This document shows positions 25,701-40,700 of a stretch of DNA of 64,000 nt, piece by piece. Source of the stretch: Trileptium ribeirensis (Eukaryota > Nematoda > Enoplea > Enoplida > Thoracostomopsidae); contig JASANE010024940.1 of the NCBI GenBank assembly GCA_030248225.1, positions 62,001-126,000 on the forward strand, in the 5' to 3' direction. Numbering within the stretch: position 1 is the stretch's first letter; each line of letters starts with the position of its first letter. The notes below the pieces were generated by a model, which was not told the DNA's origin, ran no database searches, and saw only the letters and a list, made by a program, of their open reading frames with translations. The translations under genes were made by a program, and so were the position numbers.

Positions 25701-28700
25701 CGGATGATAACAGACTCTCTAGCGCTATAAAATACACCACTAATACGTATGTATATCTGGCATTATTCATCCCGTGTGTAGTACACATATACAATATAGG
25801 GCCTGCTGCAGAATGGAGAACAGTTGGCCTTATGTTGTCGGTTAATCATTGTCAAATCAATTTATCGGTTAGTCAATAAAAACCCACACTGCTTTCATAA
25901 GCCCTTGAATTTGTATAACGTAAACGCTATATCTTGCTTGACTTCGTTGGATCACAATCCTTTAGAAATTGTTCATAGCAGAAGCACTTCTTTTTATTTT
26001 ATCTTTATCTGTCAAAATGTCTAAGGCCGTTCAAATTTCAAAGTAGCACTGAATTTGCACTTAAAACAAAAGTCAGTTACAGGACAAACCTTTCCGATTT
26101 ATAGACAAATAAAATAATCGAATAAATACAGGATGAATATTTGACAAGCTATAGGTTGCTTAGAGTAAGCTATATATATCAGCTAATAAAACGCGAGATG
26201 CATATGTTGCAGTTGATAGAGTAGAATCAAAGAAACATTTAACATGAATAAACTGGTGCTTATTAAGCCTAATTTGCCCGCGAGGTCCAAAAGCTTAGAA
26301 CACTTGCTAAGGTTATGTCAATCCAACTGTACAATCTTTTCACTTTAACATGTCAAATCGCGCACACAAATCAATGAATGCACATGATACAGGTCATTTT
26401 CTACAACTGTTACTTCTACTATAATTAATTGACAAATTTATTACTGCTAAAACATGGTCAGACGATAAAGTAACTCATGGGAGCACGAAATATATTTGTA
26501 ACCATCTTTAAAATGCAAACAAATTACTGCTAAATGCCAAAAGTATTATTAAGCGACAAACTAGTTATATACAAATCGTCAGCAAACGACCATATCCCAA
26601 CCAATAATCCCACGAGGGTCACAGATCGGTGGGGGTTAGGGTTGGTGCATGCGGCGCCGACAGGAGGGGCGGTTGGGCAAACAGTCAGAAGGTCGGCGCT
26701 TAATAAAAGAAGGGCCGAGTCGAGCCTCGGAGGGTAACCCACCACCCTGTGAGCATGTATGTTCTAAGGCTTCAATAACATCTTCAAGCGGTTTTAAGTA
26801 TATATTCTTCCTAAAAATACTAAAGTGTAATTGAGTTGCTGGAATTTGGAGCACTATGGCATTTGCATTGTGGTTACTTTTTGATCGAAGGCTATCTTCA
26901 GCAGTCACAAAAGTTATTTCGTAATATTTATTTAATATTTAATATTATTTATTATATTTAATATTTATTTATTTACTTTTAAATAACACACATATTTCTC
27001 AACATGCTGTGTAATGATTGAGTGGTAAGCCTGGATTGAAGACAGTTATGTAAATATTATACGGATGTGGTGAGTCATTCGCTCGAAGAATATCAGCAAG
27101 CAACTTTGAGCCTGTTTATTACTTTAGTTTAATTATGCGTAATTTAGAGCAGGAATAATTAGGAAAAACATCGTTTTAGTTGCTGCTGCTTTAACTTATT
27201 ACTGATTTTCGCTAAGGCGGAACAAGAAATGACAGGTTCGTGCTCGATACCATCGATGCTGCGTCTTCGTGCAAGTGATACCGAAAATCCTGAATTGAAT
27301 AGTTGATATATCTCCATTGTTAATGATGATGATGAGGAAGTGTATATTTATAAAATCTATGAGAACATGTCAAGAGAAACATTTTAAGTCTTTGTTGAAA
27401 CCTATCCGACCATCCGCTACTTAGTTATGACGATTAAAACCTACATCGTGAATTATTTCCATTAGCTATGTGATCTTAATTAAATGATACAAGTCCCTAC
27501 TACCTATGGCAGTTGGGAATAACAGCGCACTATGTGAGGCTTACTGGCTCAAACTAGAGTGCTAATGCGTTTGTTTGAGAACGGCATAATCACGTGTACA
27601 AATCTCTTATTGTGCGCACCAGCATTACTACGCCTGTTTCGTATACTAGTTATTTCAATATATAACGATATAGATTTTATAGCGTAGATTTATTCTAAAC
27701 TGTGCCTTCAAAAATTATTTTTGGAATATGGTTATAAATTATTTTTCCGCCATTTTTGGAAATTAAATTCATTCATTCATTACCATATAATAGACTCAAA
27801 TTCTGCATGAATTTTGATTATGTCCGTTATTTTGGTATTTTGAAATTTCCTGATTTTTTAACCATTTTACAATTCACTATAAGAACATGCACGCTTAAAA
27901 TTTTATACATACACACATAAAAATTGAATCCATTCAGTGTGCGTATCGACTAATCGTATGTAGTAGGCTTCAAAACTGGTTAATAGTCTTGACCCGTGAC
28001 CCGCACTGACTCGCAATCTGGTAGTCTATGATTCGTTTGACATATAACCCGTGACCTGCGACCTAAGTTCGTGAACATCGTGACCTGTTTTGACCCGGAT
28101 TTCAAACCGCCACAATTTATATTATCAACTCACGTAAGGTCATAAACATCACCAAATAGGACAATGGAAAATAATATTTATTAAAAACTGCATAGTTTAG
28201 CAAAAGTGTAATGTGCGATGCACAGAATAATGCGTGCTAACTGAGACAAAATTTGGTTCTCGCGCTAATGTTTGCGTAACTAGCACGTGTACTTAGCAGT
28301 GCACAAGTTTTGGTCCACGGTGATCTAAGTGCCTCTAAATTTTATAAATGTTTAATAACCCTAACTTTTGTTTATTCACTTTTTTATCACGCATTGTTTT
28401 CAAGTTGTGTAGTTTCAAGTATGCAAGTACTTTCAAGTTTTATCCGTGTGATGTTAAGAAGTTACGCACGGTGGGTTCTTCATAGCTGAAAACTTTTGTA
28501 TAACTATCTATCCGTAGTATTTGAAGTTACGATAGTTTGCCAGTTAAAAAAGTTTTACGCGCAACAGTGAGCATATGTTTACATAAACTAAAAGTTATTT
28601 AACGAAAAGTAACGAATTAAGTAATCCTAAAGTTACAAACTAATTAAGTGATCTTAAAAGTTAAACATTTTATAGTAATCTTTGAAGGCAGTGCCTACCA

Positions 28701-31700
28701 TTCAGTCGAAGCTCATTTGCACACAAACAATCGTGCTAAAACGTTAAATAAAATATATTTCTAGTTAAATTATGCACAATTAAAAAATTTATGCCGAGTT
28801 CACGCTATAATGTCCTTATGTTTAGAATCCATGTACCCCACACAATGTCAGGCAATCAACAAGGTATCTAAGACACACCCTTGTTTTTTATAAAAGACAC
28901 GTATAAAATTTATAAGGTACATTGTCGCGCGTCAAGAAAATTTATACGAACCAAAGAGTTGCTTACTACCACTCGTACAAAAATGTCCTTAAAAATTTTA
29001 CCCCACTTTGCGCGCATTATTCTGTGACCGGCACATAATATACATGAATCAGTGAACTTCCGCAAAGTCCAAAGCTTCTCGAGCACAGTTATTTAATAAC
29101 ACAGCGAATAGCCACGTTCAGATATGTTTGCGTATATAAACTGTTATACATGTTAGGCGGTTACATTTGCACCTCCGGCAAAATTTGTCCTCAAATTTTC
29201 CAACGCAATATGAAAGAGATATAACGCATACATAAAATACACACATATATATCAAATATTTTAATAAACAAATTGTTCATTGTTTAGACGTAATACTTAA
29301 TTCTTCTTTCATTATCGAATTTTTGTTTTCTATTCAAAGTTATAAATTTTTATTTGCAACGCACCCACACATAGTTCAGCACACCCCGTAGCGATAAATA
29401 ACGAAGTTGTCTCTGATGCTGTGGGATTTTCCAGTGCATGAATATTTGTTTGGACACATTCATCGAATAGACAATATTGCGCAGCAACTTTATGATAACC
29501 GTTGAACGCGGTGATGAACAATTACGTTGAATTACACACATTCTGACAATAACCAGGTCGTTTGGAGTCGACAAATATATTCGTGAAAGCGGCGATCACA
29601 GCTGAATGTTGTGAATTTGAAATTTAGGGCCCTTTTAACTTCATATTCAGTCACAAACAACCACATACTCATTAAATTTGCACATTTACACACATAACCA
29701 CAAGTGTTCTCAAGTCTCTGTAGGTATGGGTTTAGTGTTCAGAGATAATTAGCTTCAAAAAAGTGTTTCTTTCTATTAGCAAAGTTTTCGACGTACATTT
29801 TAGGGCCCTTTTAACTTCATATTCAGTCACAAACAACCACATACTCATTAAATTTGCACATTTACACACATAACCACAAGTGTTCTCAAGTCTCTGTAGG
29901 TATGGGTTTAGTGTTCAGAGATAATTAGCTTCAAAAAAGTGTTTCTTTCTATTAGCAAAGTTTTCGACGTACATTTTACTTTAAAAGATAAAATTATTTA
30001 AATTTAATATTATTACACAATTTCTTATCAAAAACTCAATTTTCTAATCTATTTTTTACATTTTTCAATTTTTAAGAGAGAATCTTCTTTCTTTTATCAT
30101 CAGTTACCGTCTGTGTCGTAATCTATAGTCGAAGATATGAGAATTAATAATACACAAATTAACCAACAAGTAATTATACACAAACAAATAAAAATACAGT
30201 CACAATACAGTGTTATGCCATATACCTACCAAAATCGTTGCAATTCACAATATGCTAATTACATACAGGCTTGTTTATAATCACAAATCACTTGCATTAG
30301 ATTTTACCTCGCAACATTTTACATTACACATAGCTTCTTAGGGTCATACTAAGTTTTAAAAAACTATAACGTTATACACCTTAGCTTAACTACGTTTAAT
30401 CTTATATAGGCTGATTTTTTTCAGCGGATTCAGTGTAATCAAGCAAATTTGTAAATTAGAAAAATGTTCATTCGGTACGCAATATTATTGCCATGAATTC
30501 AAAACCTAATATTTATCATGCTATTTCCTCTAAAAGTAATAATATTTTTCCCACTTTATGTTGAAAAATTGTGACCACCAAAACCTAAAATTCAGTTTTT
30601 ATTGATTTTTGATTAATCCTACTATAGTTCAAATGTACACTACTGGCTTCTCCATTCGCGAAAAATTTTCCTGAGGCCGTGAGATGAAAAGTTTGACGGC
30701 GCTGCGAAAATACCAGGTACAAGATCAGGCGGACGAATTTTTTGAGAGTTTTACGCCAAATAAAACGAGGGAAATGCAAAGGGTTTTTGGAGAAGCCAGA
30801 TACGTAAATACAATTAATATATACTTTAAAATCCTACTTCACACTAAAAACTCACATGGCAATGTAAATTCACTCATGCACAAGGAACAATAAATACAAA
30901 AGTACAGAGTCATGCTGGATAAATTTTAATCAAAATATAAAAATCACAGCCCTGTACAGAGAAACCATGACAAAATTAACTGGATTTCGCAATTTCCAGA
31001 ATCGACTTTTAATTTTACATTGCCATGTGCTACACCCAATATCTTGTACTTACACACGTTATACGCATGATAATTACATACGCAAAAGCACACGTATGCA
31101 CACATTTTAACCCTATTAATTTTACAATAGAAATACACACATTTCACACGACAAATTTACACCATAAATTCTCATACAAATTATGCAAAAGGATGCACAT
31201 CAAAACATTGATTACTCACTTATGATAGAACCAGTACAACAAACATATACTTAAATTGGTCATCAACAGCATCCAAAACGATGTTTCGCGATCATAAAAA
31301 TACGGAACGTAGTCCATGAAGGATTTCGACCAAATACAAAACACAAAAATAAATAGAAATTTGAAAAATACTGATAATAAGCCGATTTTCCCTTTAGGTA
31401 TTTGAACTCGCCACGAGACACGTGTAAATGTAAAGCTCTAACCAGTCCACTGGCGGAGATCTGAAATGCCTGTAATCTGACATGCAGAAAACAAAGAAAT
31501 AACTTCACACGTTTTCATCATTTGTCAGAATGTGTATTAGAAGACATAGCACAAGCCTATTATTTTCAACTTTATAAAGGATGTACATTATAAACTTTGG
31601 TTTCCAATTTTTTCACAGTTGTGCAAGAAGTTTATAGTGAACTTAGGTTGAAATCCACTTCACCAGGAGAATGGGTACAATTTTTAGAGACACTATTTTA

Positions 31701-34700
31701 ATAATTAGTTGAAGTTTTATAAATATCATTATCATTGGGCGGGTCAATATTATTATTATTTTCCTTTTATAATTAGGAACATTAAATAAGGTTAAAACAA
31801 CGGAACTATACGTATCGACTTCTTTTCGATTGCTCTCCAGAAGCGTAGAGTCATATTCGTCCCCGAATAAGAGATTTGGCTCTTTATCAGCGTTTGAATG
31901 CAAGAGAGGTTAATGAGGCCCCCGCAAGTTTGGTCAGTGCTTGTCCGGAAGATCTGTCTACCGACTTTGTCGCGAAGCTCCGGCAGTTCACTTTTTGCTT
32001 TTCGTTCTAATGCTGTGTAAAACTGGAATTGGAACTGGAATAATAGTGTGAAACTGGAATTGTGCAATCTATGTACCGACCGTATTTCAAAGCATACTCA
32101 TGTTTATTCCGCATTTCCGGACACAAATATTGCATTTCGGGTCTATGTTTCACAGATGTCTACCTATGCTACTGAAGAAAGGTCGCTCAACCGAATAAGT
32201 GGGATAAAAGCTGGACACCGATCAACAATGTCACAGCAACTCTTCTCGATTCCAGAGCTGCTGTGCATGGAATTTGATTTTTTACTCAAAACCGACTTTG
32301 TCTCAGTAGTGGCGTATTTTGTAGCGGCGAAGTCCAGGAAAGTATTTTTAGCTGCATAACAAAATTATGATTACCTCAATGGAAGTTGTGCAAACTGCAG
32401 CAAGGACGACAAAATAGGTTCATAGTAGCTGTTAACAATGACATTAATCTGCTTGATTATAATAAAATTGGGGTTATTTGATGAACGATTACGAAAATTT
32501 AATTTATGATTGTCATTTGGTTATAGTTATCGGAACTATTTCATTATGATAGTTATTTGTATCTACTATCGTTTATGTCGCAAAACATCTTAATATCGAC
32601 GCAAGAAGTTGCAATTTAATTTTGCAGAATTAAGCTTAATTTGCAGAAGGCTATACAGGGACAGGCCACCCCGAAGACTGTGCCTGAAGCCCACACTGCG
32701 TTTAATCCGGCCCTGAATATTTGACTGATTTTATAAAGAAGTTTGACGAAGCGGTTTTTACAATACTTTTTAGATTCAATGACATAAAATACAATAGTAC
32801 GATTGGATTTTAGAACTTTAAATGGTATGGAATGGTCAATATGTGCCAATAATAATAGTGTGTGAATGTTTGCATGAAATACATTTGCGTTGTATGGATA
32901 TATTTATAGTATGAAAAGAGACATATTACATGTATTAATTGTAATACATATTTATATGAAAAATACACGTAATATTAAAAAATGTATTTCTACGTGACGA
33001 AATGCATTTTAAGGTCTGAATTTCATATGTACGTAAATAAAGCATATGTAATGTGTGAATTTTTACAAATATTTGTATAAAACAAAATATACGAAATCTA
33101 TGCATTTTTATATATACTTTGAATTTTTTATATTCGTTGCAGACTTTATCACAAAGTTTTATATAAACCTTCAGATAAATGTGCTATAAACTATGTATTT
33201 ATTGCCTCAAATTTCCTACATATTCGTGGTAGTAAATAATCATACATTTATTGAATAAGATTTCAGGCAATTCTATGTAAACCGGAGACTACAGCTCATG
33301 TTGTCATGTATTCAATGCGCCACTTAGTATATCGCCACATTTAATAAACCGAAATGGCCTCGCAATTACACCGCCGAGACAATGGTAACCTTAATTTACC
33401 GTCGCCGGCAAGCAAAATAATGCAATTATTTCTAATAAAATTGTGTCTAGTGAAACTAAAATCTTTAATACAATGACATGGTTAACGTTATATTCCACGA
33501 ATTTTGCGCCCGCTCAAGCAAAATTAGTCCCGATTGTGGCGAAAGATTTAACCGAATACCAAACGACTCTAATAATATATTAAACATTAGTTACTATAAT
33601 GCATTAACTCTTGCCCAGCTGACTTAACTTCGTAGCAAGAAACTACTGAAAACTAAATCCCAAAATTTCGCAATTATTGTTGTCATATTGTTTAAATGTC
33701 AAAAATTTAAATTGATACGTCCTTTGAGTATTGACGTAAATGGTCGGTTGACCACTGCGATTAAACAAAACTTCATTTAAGAACACTCGAATTGACCGAT
33801 TTTAACTAAACTTTTCTGAACTGAAGTTATATAAGCAAATTAATCTTTTGTGCACATTATCCGAATTTAGAACTCAAAGATAATTCTGGTTTTTAGCTGC
33901 AAATGGTTAGATTAAAAGTTAATTATTATTTGAATTTAAATGGCATGCGTTTCTTCTATTCCAGACGTAAGAGCTATGCACTCTCAAATGCGTTTCGTCG
34001 GGATTATGGAATGGAAAAAGGAGACGTAATAGCTACATTTATGGAGAACCGTCCAGAATTCGTTCCTATATTTTTGGCATCAGTAGTCGCCGGAGCCACA
34101 GTATCAGGTCAAAAAATCTTAACTGTATAATTGATGATAATATACAGCGGTTTGTATCTGTTTCCACGCTATGTGAAATTCAACATATTAGCCCAAATAT
34201 TTCACTGCAAAATTTAGCCGAGACGTACTCAGATTTCTGTCATTAACAATATGTATTGCTACTGCTATTTTGTTCACAGATGTGACATATATTCTGGGAA
34301 TTAAAAATACACTAAGAAAATATTATATCAATTTGTGACAAAATTGTAAACGTAGAGAGAAGAGACACGCTGTGTGATTCCACCTCTAGGAAAAGAATAT
34401 AACACTATGGTTGGTGAGATACATTAATAAACTCATATTCATCATTTTTTCCTTACTATGAGCAATATCTGGCGGGATCTGGCACCATCATATAAAAACA
34501 GCGACAACGGTGTGTGTTGATATTTTTGCAGTGCCCAATTTAAAAGTTGTTCCTATTTGTAACGGTGGCTCGGAAGGTGCGTTCAAGCCAGATTCTAGAC
34601 ATTGCAAAGCAATGGCAATATTACTGATTTACTGACCTAAAATGGTGAGAAACGACGTGCTCTAATATATTATGCACCATTATGGACACGCGCAAATCGG

Positions 34701-37700
34701 TATTTTAACAGGCAAATATTTGGACATGTGTGGCAAAGCATGTCTGTTAGCAAAATGTTGCACTTGTGGCTCAACTGAAGCTGGGCTTCCCTAAATGTGA
34801 AACAATCATCCACATTGCTCTAACTGTCAGGCTTACCACAAGAGTAATAATGGTGTGAATTGGTTGTTCGACAATAGCTATGTTCTGGTAGTATATCATG
34901 CGTTATATTACTAAAACTTCTGACAACTCCAATTGTGGTGCTATCGACGTTAAACCGTCGTATTCATCCCGAGTCTTTTCAGACTACCGATGTTTTTATC
35001 GCATTTTCGACGTTCCTGGCTCTCATATCTTTGAAAAAAGCAAGTAGGATACATAGAGCAGTATCACTTGTCTATATTGATACTGACGCAGGACATTTTT
35101 GTCGGTAAGCGTGTCTGGACTGGCTTTGCTCTGAGACAGTAGTGCTGCAAATTTCCGTACAAGACGTAGTCTACATCATTTGCTTCGCCTAACGCTAAAA
35201 AAGTGTAGATTTGTCAATACAAAACCATCTATTTTAGCTATATTGAAGATCACGAGGTTACTTTTCACACAAACGTTTATGTTATTAAGAATTTTAGTTC
35301 CGTAATGGTTCGCTCTCAATCTCATTGCTTGCATCTCGGCATCATTAGATAACTTTTATTACCTGTTTGACCTAATTCGGCTTGTTAATTTGCCTACCTT
35401 TCTGTATGGTATTATCGGCCAGCCATCTTTGGTCGATACCGTTCATTGTAGTCCCCCAGAATCCGTTTTTTCACGCATCTGTTGAACAACCAATGGGATA
35501 ATTTGACCATGGAACATTACCGTGTCCAGTGAATGTAACATGCAAAACGGTTTGCGGCAAACCCCTGGGAATTTATATGAGGAGATTAGTTTCAATTTCG
35601 AAACGATTTCCGACTGGACTTATATAAAAGCAGAATTTATCCTTCACTTGATTGGGGCTCATTATATTCCTTAACATGTACTGAATCAGCATCCTGATTT
35701 ATTGCTTACAAAGTGCTGTTGGTAATTGAAGGTAACGTGCCTAAAAAGCGGCTGAATGCACATAATTGCATGCTACTCATTCTTACCGACGAATTTATCC
35801 AACTGCGTTGCCTTAAGAAATTCACAAGTGGAATTGCCGTGTTAGCACGTTGTGGGAGCATGACTTAAGTCCGTTTTGTTTACCACTTTGTTCGAAATGC
35901 CAAAATTTATGGCTGTTGAAATTACGAGTTCAGTTAAACGAATTATTAGGAAATATATAAAGTCGCGTAGCCAGAAGGGTCCGCACGAGAAGGGGGCCCG
36001 ATGTTCACAAAAGGTAGAACAGCGTAAACCCACCTGGTTAACATAAACATGTATTTCCCTATTCTGTTATCCTTCACGGAGGAGGGCACGACACCCGTGC
36101 CCCTTGGCTGCGCCTCTGCATATATACTAAGATTCAGACGTGTGAATAAAGAGATCAAATAATTGGAAACCAGTGTGTATGCAAAACGCCTTTGGTACCG
36201 ATTGACCACATCGCAGTAAATATTTGAAATATGTTTATTTTTATTTTTGTATAACCGATATATGAAACAGAAAAACGGCCAATTCAGCGATCCTAATAAG
36301 CTTGTGACTCAAACTATGAAGCTATAACATTGCTTTTGGCACCGCTTCGCTCAGTTTATTATGGCAATTTCAAAATTTATGATACAAATATTTACTTATC
36401 GCTTAGTAGTATCGCTTGAAGTAACCACACGCAAAGAGAATTTAGGTTCTGGAATAGTTATCAAATTAAATGGCAAGGGACACATATCAGCTACTGCCTT
36501 GCGGAACCAAATTAGCAATGAGTCTAGTATGAACAAAGAAAACGTCGTCCGAGGCTGACTTGGAAACATTTTCACTTTCTGCAGTCTTTCGTGGTAATGA
36601 TGTTGTCGAAACAGTAATAGCGCGGTATGCTATTTACCATAAAAATGGAGCGGTCTCAGTCATAAAGATCTAGCAAAAAATACGTGCTATTTCCGGACAA
36701 ATGAAATCGTTTTAATACTTTAACATAAACAATTTTTATGCTTTGACGCAACGGAAATACAAAGTCCTTTGATTGATTATGGCGAAGCATCTGCGACTAC
36801 ATTTAGAATGACTGAAAAAGTATACAGACACACTCATCGGGGTATCTACGGAGCGCCAAAAAGTTGTGACGCACCAACTTAGATCCAAAGCAGTGAGCAT
36901 ATACAAGAACAGGCTACCTTAACGCCGCTGGCTCTTCAATGGATGTCGAAGAACGCGTTAACAGTATAACTCAGCACGTCATATAAGCAGGCCCCGTGTA
37001 AAAAGGGTACTGGCTCTATTGAGATAAAATAGCTGAAAAACGAGATATAGTTATGCCTATTGTACGTCTGATACATGTGGCTGCTTGAGTAACGAAGTTT
37101 TGAGTCTTGTGTTTCAGACTAGGACTACGAATGGCGACTGTTGATGTCAAATCAATTTGAATAACGAGTACATCATAAAAATGTTCCATACTACTTTAAA
37201 ACACTCGGATGCTCTGGCGAGGTGTTGTTTCGTTTTCGATTACACTATTTACCGTGGACGTAGAGTTACCTGCAAAATACAGCGTACACAAAGAAACTAC
37301 ACGAGTTATAGTTATATTGTAAATTGAAACGCATGTTTTCAAATCATACATTAGTTTGTAGCACCACTTAGCAAAAAACGTTTGTGGCGGCAGTGTCGGT
37401 TATTTACACCTAATGAGCAAGTTTATATTGTACAGTATATTTCAAGCACAATATGTTTGAAATATACTGCGCAAACTTTTTTGTATGTATATTACAAAAA
37501 ACTCATGAAATTGTTTTGTACAATAAGATACGCTGTTTTAGACGACGGTTGATGTAAGCCACTGTGTGCTGATGGTGTGTTAACCTTGAGTTGGAAAGCC
37601 ACAAATTATTCTATTCAGAGTTTACGATGGTGAACAGCAAAGTCAAATCAACTGATTAACAAGTTTCAATTTTCTGAAAAATCATCTATAATATAAATGC

Positions 37701-40700
37701 ACAATGCAATATTTGATGTAATAACATCACCAAGCGGATTCGGTTATTGTATAACCAACAATTAGCATCAGTGGGTTAGCTACAAATTAAGTTGCTCAAA
37801 AACGACGAATTATTGATTGAAATGAGGACGCAGAACAGTCAGATAACGAAAACCTCTACCATCTTTCAGACCCCCGTTATAATCTGATAGCGGCGGGCTC
37901 AGACTTCTTGTCTCGACGTGGACTAGTTAGACTACGTTCGAGCCGAATCTAAAACAGTTTGTACAACGCTAGTCGAAATTGTAACTAATTTATGAAGTAA
38001 ATTTAATTTCTTTCACGCTTAGGTACAATGAATTAGCTAGGCTAGCTATGTAACTATGTACATTAGCGGGAAGCATTGAAATATAGTGGGGGTTTTGGAA
38101 TGCGGTGTTTCCATATTGGGGTAAATATGGCTTAAAGGGGACCGACTCTTGAGGCGAAACCCCTAGGCCCCGTCGATGCTATGTATATATTTTGATATTT
38201 TGACAGTATCAAGCTAAAACTTGAATCCATCTTATCAATATAATCGAGTGAATCGTAGTGTGGATGAAGCTTGGGCACATGGCTTGGTCTTGGCTGCGAG
38301 CGTTATTATTGTAAGGGTTGATGCTTAAAAGGCCCTATTCTACATAAATGTTGGAAAGACATTTTGCTAAAACAAAACCGAAAATAATAAGGCGTTTTAT
38401 ATGTGACGAAAATCTCATCTGTAATTTAGCGTAGATGTAACAAAGCAATTCAGAAACGAGCAGGCATAACAATTAAAACACACGTATATGAGAATTTTTT
38501 ATGCATAGACCACGTATGTATGTACACTATTTGCAGCCAATAGGTATTTAGGGTATCGCTATTGACACTTATCGCAGTCTTGAAACAGGAAACATCTAAT
38601 GATTTCATAATATCAAGTTCAACTTTCCTACTGTAAAGTTCGTCGCGCTGGATAGTGTGAGCTGGGTCGAAAAGTCCGGGCTGGAGTGCAAGAATTTCAG
38701 TTCATGAGATTCGGCCTGCCGCGTTGAACATGAATTATTTGCGTTTGAGTTGTACACACTAACCATTGTGCTGTGACGACGCTGTTGTTCAGATCCTTAA
38801 GTTTCCTCACGATGCGAGCGAATAATAATACCCCAGGCAAACGCACGCAACGAGTTGAGTTGAAGCACTACGTAGTTTTGAATTTAGTAGAATAACTACA
38901 TGAGGTAAAGATTTATACAAGCGGTGTACTTATTTTTTTAACCTGATACTTAATAATTTTATTGTTTCAATTTCGACAAGCGCTGTACAAATTCTTACTG
39001 GTTCGCCCATTTGAACAGGAACCGTTTGAATTGTGCTCGCTAACCTATGAGCTAAAACGAAGCGTGGTTCGGATGCTTAACACTCCTCCCGACGCGAGAA
39101 AATAATAATACACAGCCAAACGCACGCTACGCAACGAGTTGTATTGATGCACTGCATTATTTTTATTTAGTTCCACCAGAGCAACTATATGAGGTTAAGA
39201 GTTAATTATAAGAGCAATTAGCATGAAAACCTAATGACACAATGTTCACTTATCTCTGAATAGTTTTACCATATTATCTGCCATGTTATTATATACTTAC
39301 ATGGTCAGTTTACAGGAGTCAACCATCAATATACAGTGTACGAAGTTTCTAATTTTCTCCAAGACAGTGGAGCGCGATACGTTGTTACGAAAAGCCATCT
39401 GCTAGAAAATTTAAATGGCGCCGTTGCTTTGACAAAAAACCGTTCCCAGCTAAAATCAGTATTTGTGATGGATAATTTGTCGTTGTCTTCATTGCGAAAA
39501 TGTTCGAAAATATCCAAAATATGCCACGAATTTTCGAAGATCAAACTCAACAGCTACGACGAACATGCTTACGAAATTGACTATAATCCTGTAACAGATG
39601 TAGTCTATTTACCATATTCAAGTGGTAAGGGTTGCTTCTGTTACAAGCGGCGTGCTATTTCTTGAATTTCATCAGTTGTTGGTTTTGTGCGGTTTGTCTG
39701 TCTTGTTGTCTCACTTTTAAGAACATAAATTTAGTAAATTATGAATAATATTTTACTCTTTCAGTATTTTATTAATGAATTTTTATTTTCATTTCAAGTT
39801 TAGTTCTATCTGCGTTTCGAAATGACTAGAGCGGCAGGGATTTAGGTTTCATCGATTAATCGTTATTATAGTATAGCATTAGAAAGTGTAAAGTGTATAG
39901 TATCACAATAAATTACAAAAATGATTCTGTGTACACCAAATATTGTACTCTTTAAAGGAATTGTACAGCCTGTCACACAGTTTTAAGACTTGTAAATATT
40001 GCTGCTGATATACAGCAGAATTAAACTATACTAAATTGTTCCATTCTTTGCTTGCATAAATATGTGGCAATCTGCATAAGATAAAACCGGATAAAACAAG
40101 TAACAACTTCAGATTTATTACATTTCTATATTTAACAGTCTATATATTTTCTAAAACCAATACGCGGCGTTTACAGCTTTTTATTGATAACTGGATATGA
40201 CATTTAAGATGTGCAGCCTGGCAAAACTATGGTTTTAAAGTTGCAAACGTTGGATTAATTTGAGGAGAGGAACTTGAATGTCTAAAATAAAGCCTACTAG
40301 ATTATCATTTCAGAACTCCATGTACTCTCACTTAAATTAATGCAGCGTTTATGTTATATACGGCCCCATGTGAAAGTTTTGTCCACTCTGAGTATCTCTT
40401 CAACCATCCTTTTATATGGTGTCTTGGACACCATGGTGTTTCTGAAGGCATTTTCAGATAGTACATAAAGGTAGTGTAGTGTCGATAATAGCATCTTGTA
40501 GACTACACCATAAAATTTATACGGTGTTAGATACACCATGATGTTATTTACACGCATTATTTAATGGGTTTGTGGATGGTGTCGTTTACACCGTCAGTAA
40601 TAGATAATAGGTAGATTTAGCCACTATAATTAAGTTGATGGTGTCCCATATATCATCTATTGCATTATATAGTGTAGGTATATACCGTAATCTACTGGAT

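Larger units (their letters stand above)
19635..33964 (+). other. Synthetase intron 2 (14.3 kb)
   Basis: No exon of another gene recognised. It holds a GC-rich patch around 24090-24290, a GC-rich block with an adjoining repeat at 26580-26925, the 824-bp element at 28212, a perfect tandem duplication at 29625-29976, and simple AT runs near 26920-26975. Degenerate GACCCG-rich stretches lie near 22600-22980 and 27990-28110. The ORF pair at about 31643-32067 and the frame at 32048-32359 are unassigned. Confidence 0.7.
34108..39315 (+). other. Synthetase intron 3 (5.2 kb)
   Basis: Holds a small hAT-like element (35960-36118) and two diverged copies of the tRNA-like repeat (about 38725-39215). The remainder, including the 65-codon frame at 36361-36558, is unassigned. 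Some stretches between 34460 and 35860 look like heavily decayed coding DNA, but I could not match them to a family. Confidence 0.6.

Noticed and set aside
32657..32717. Tiny element bounded by CAGGGACAGG and CCGGCCCTG
   Set aside because: Ends look like hAT-type ends, but it is only 61 bp and no target duplication is visible.
34460..35860. Decayed transposase in intron 3 (phrases such as KVLLVIEGNVPKKRL)
   Set aside because: A vague resemblance to pogo/Tigger-type catalytic segments, but no conserved acidic residues or continuous frame could be established.
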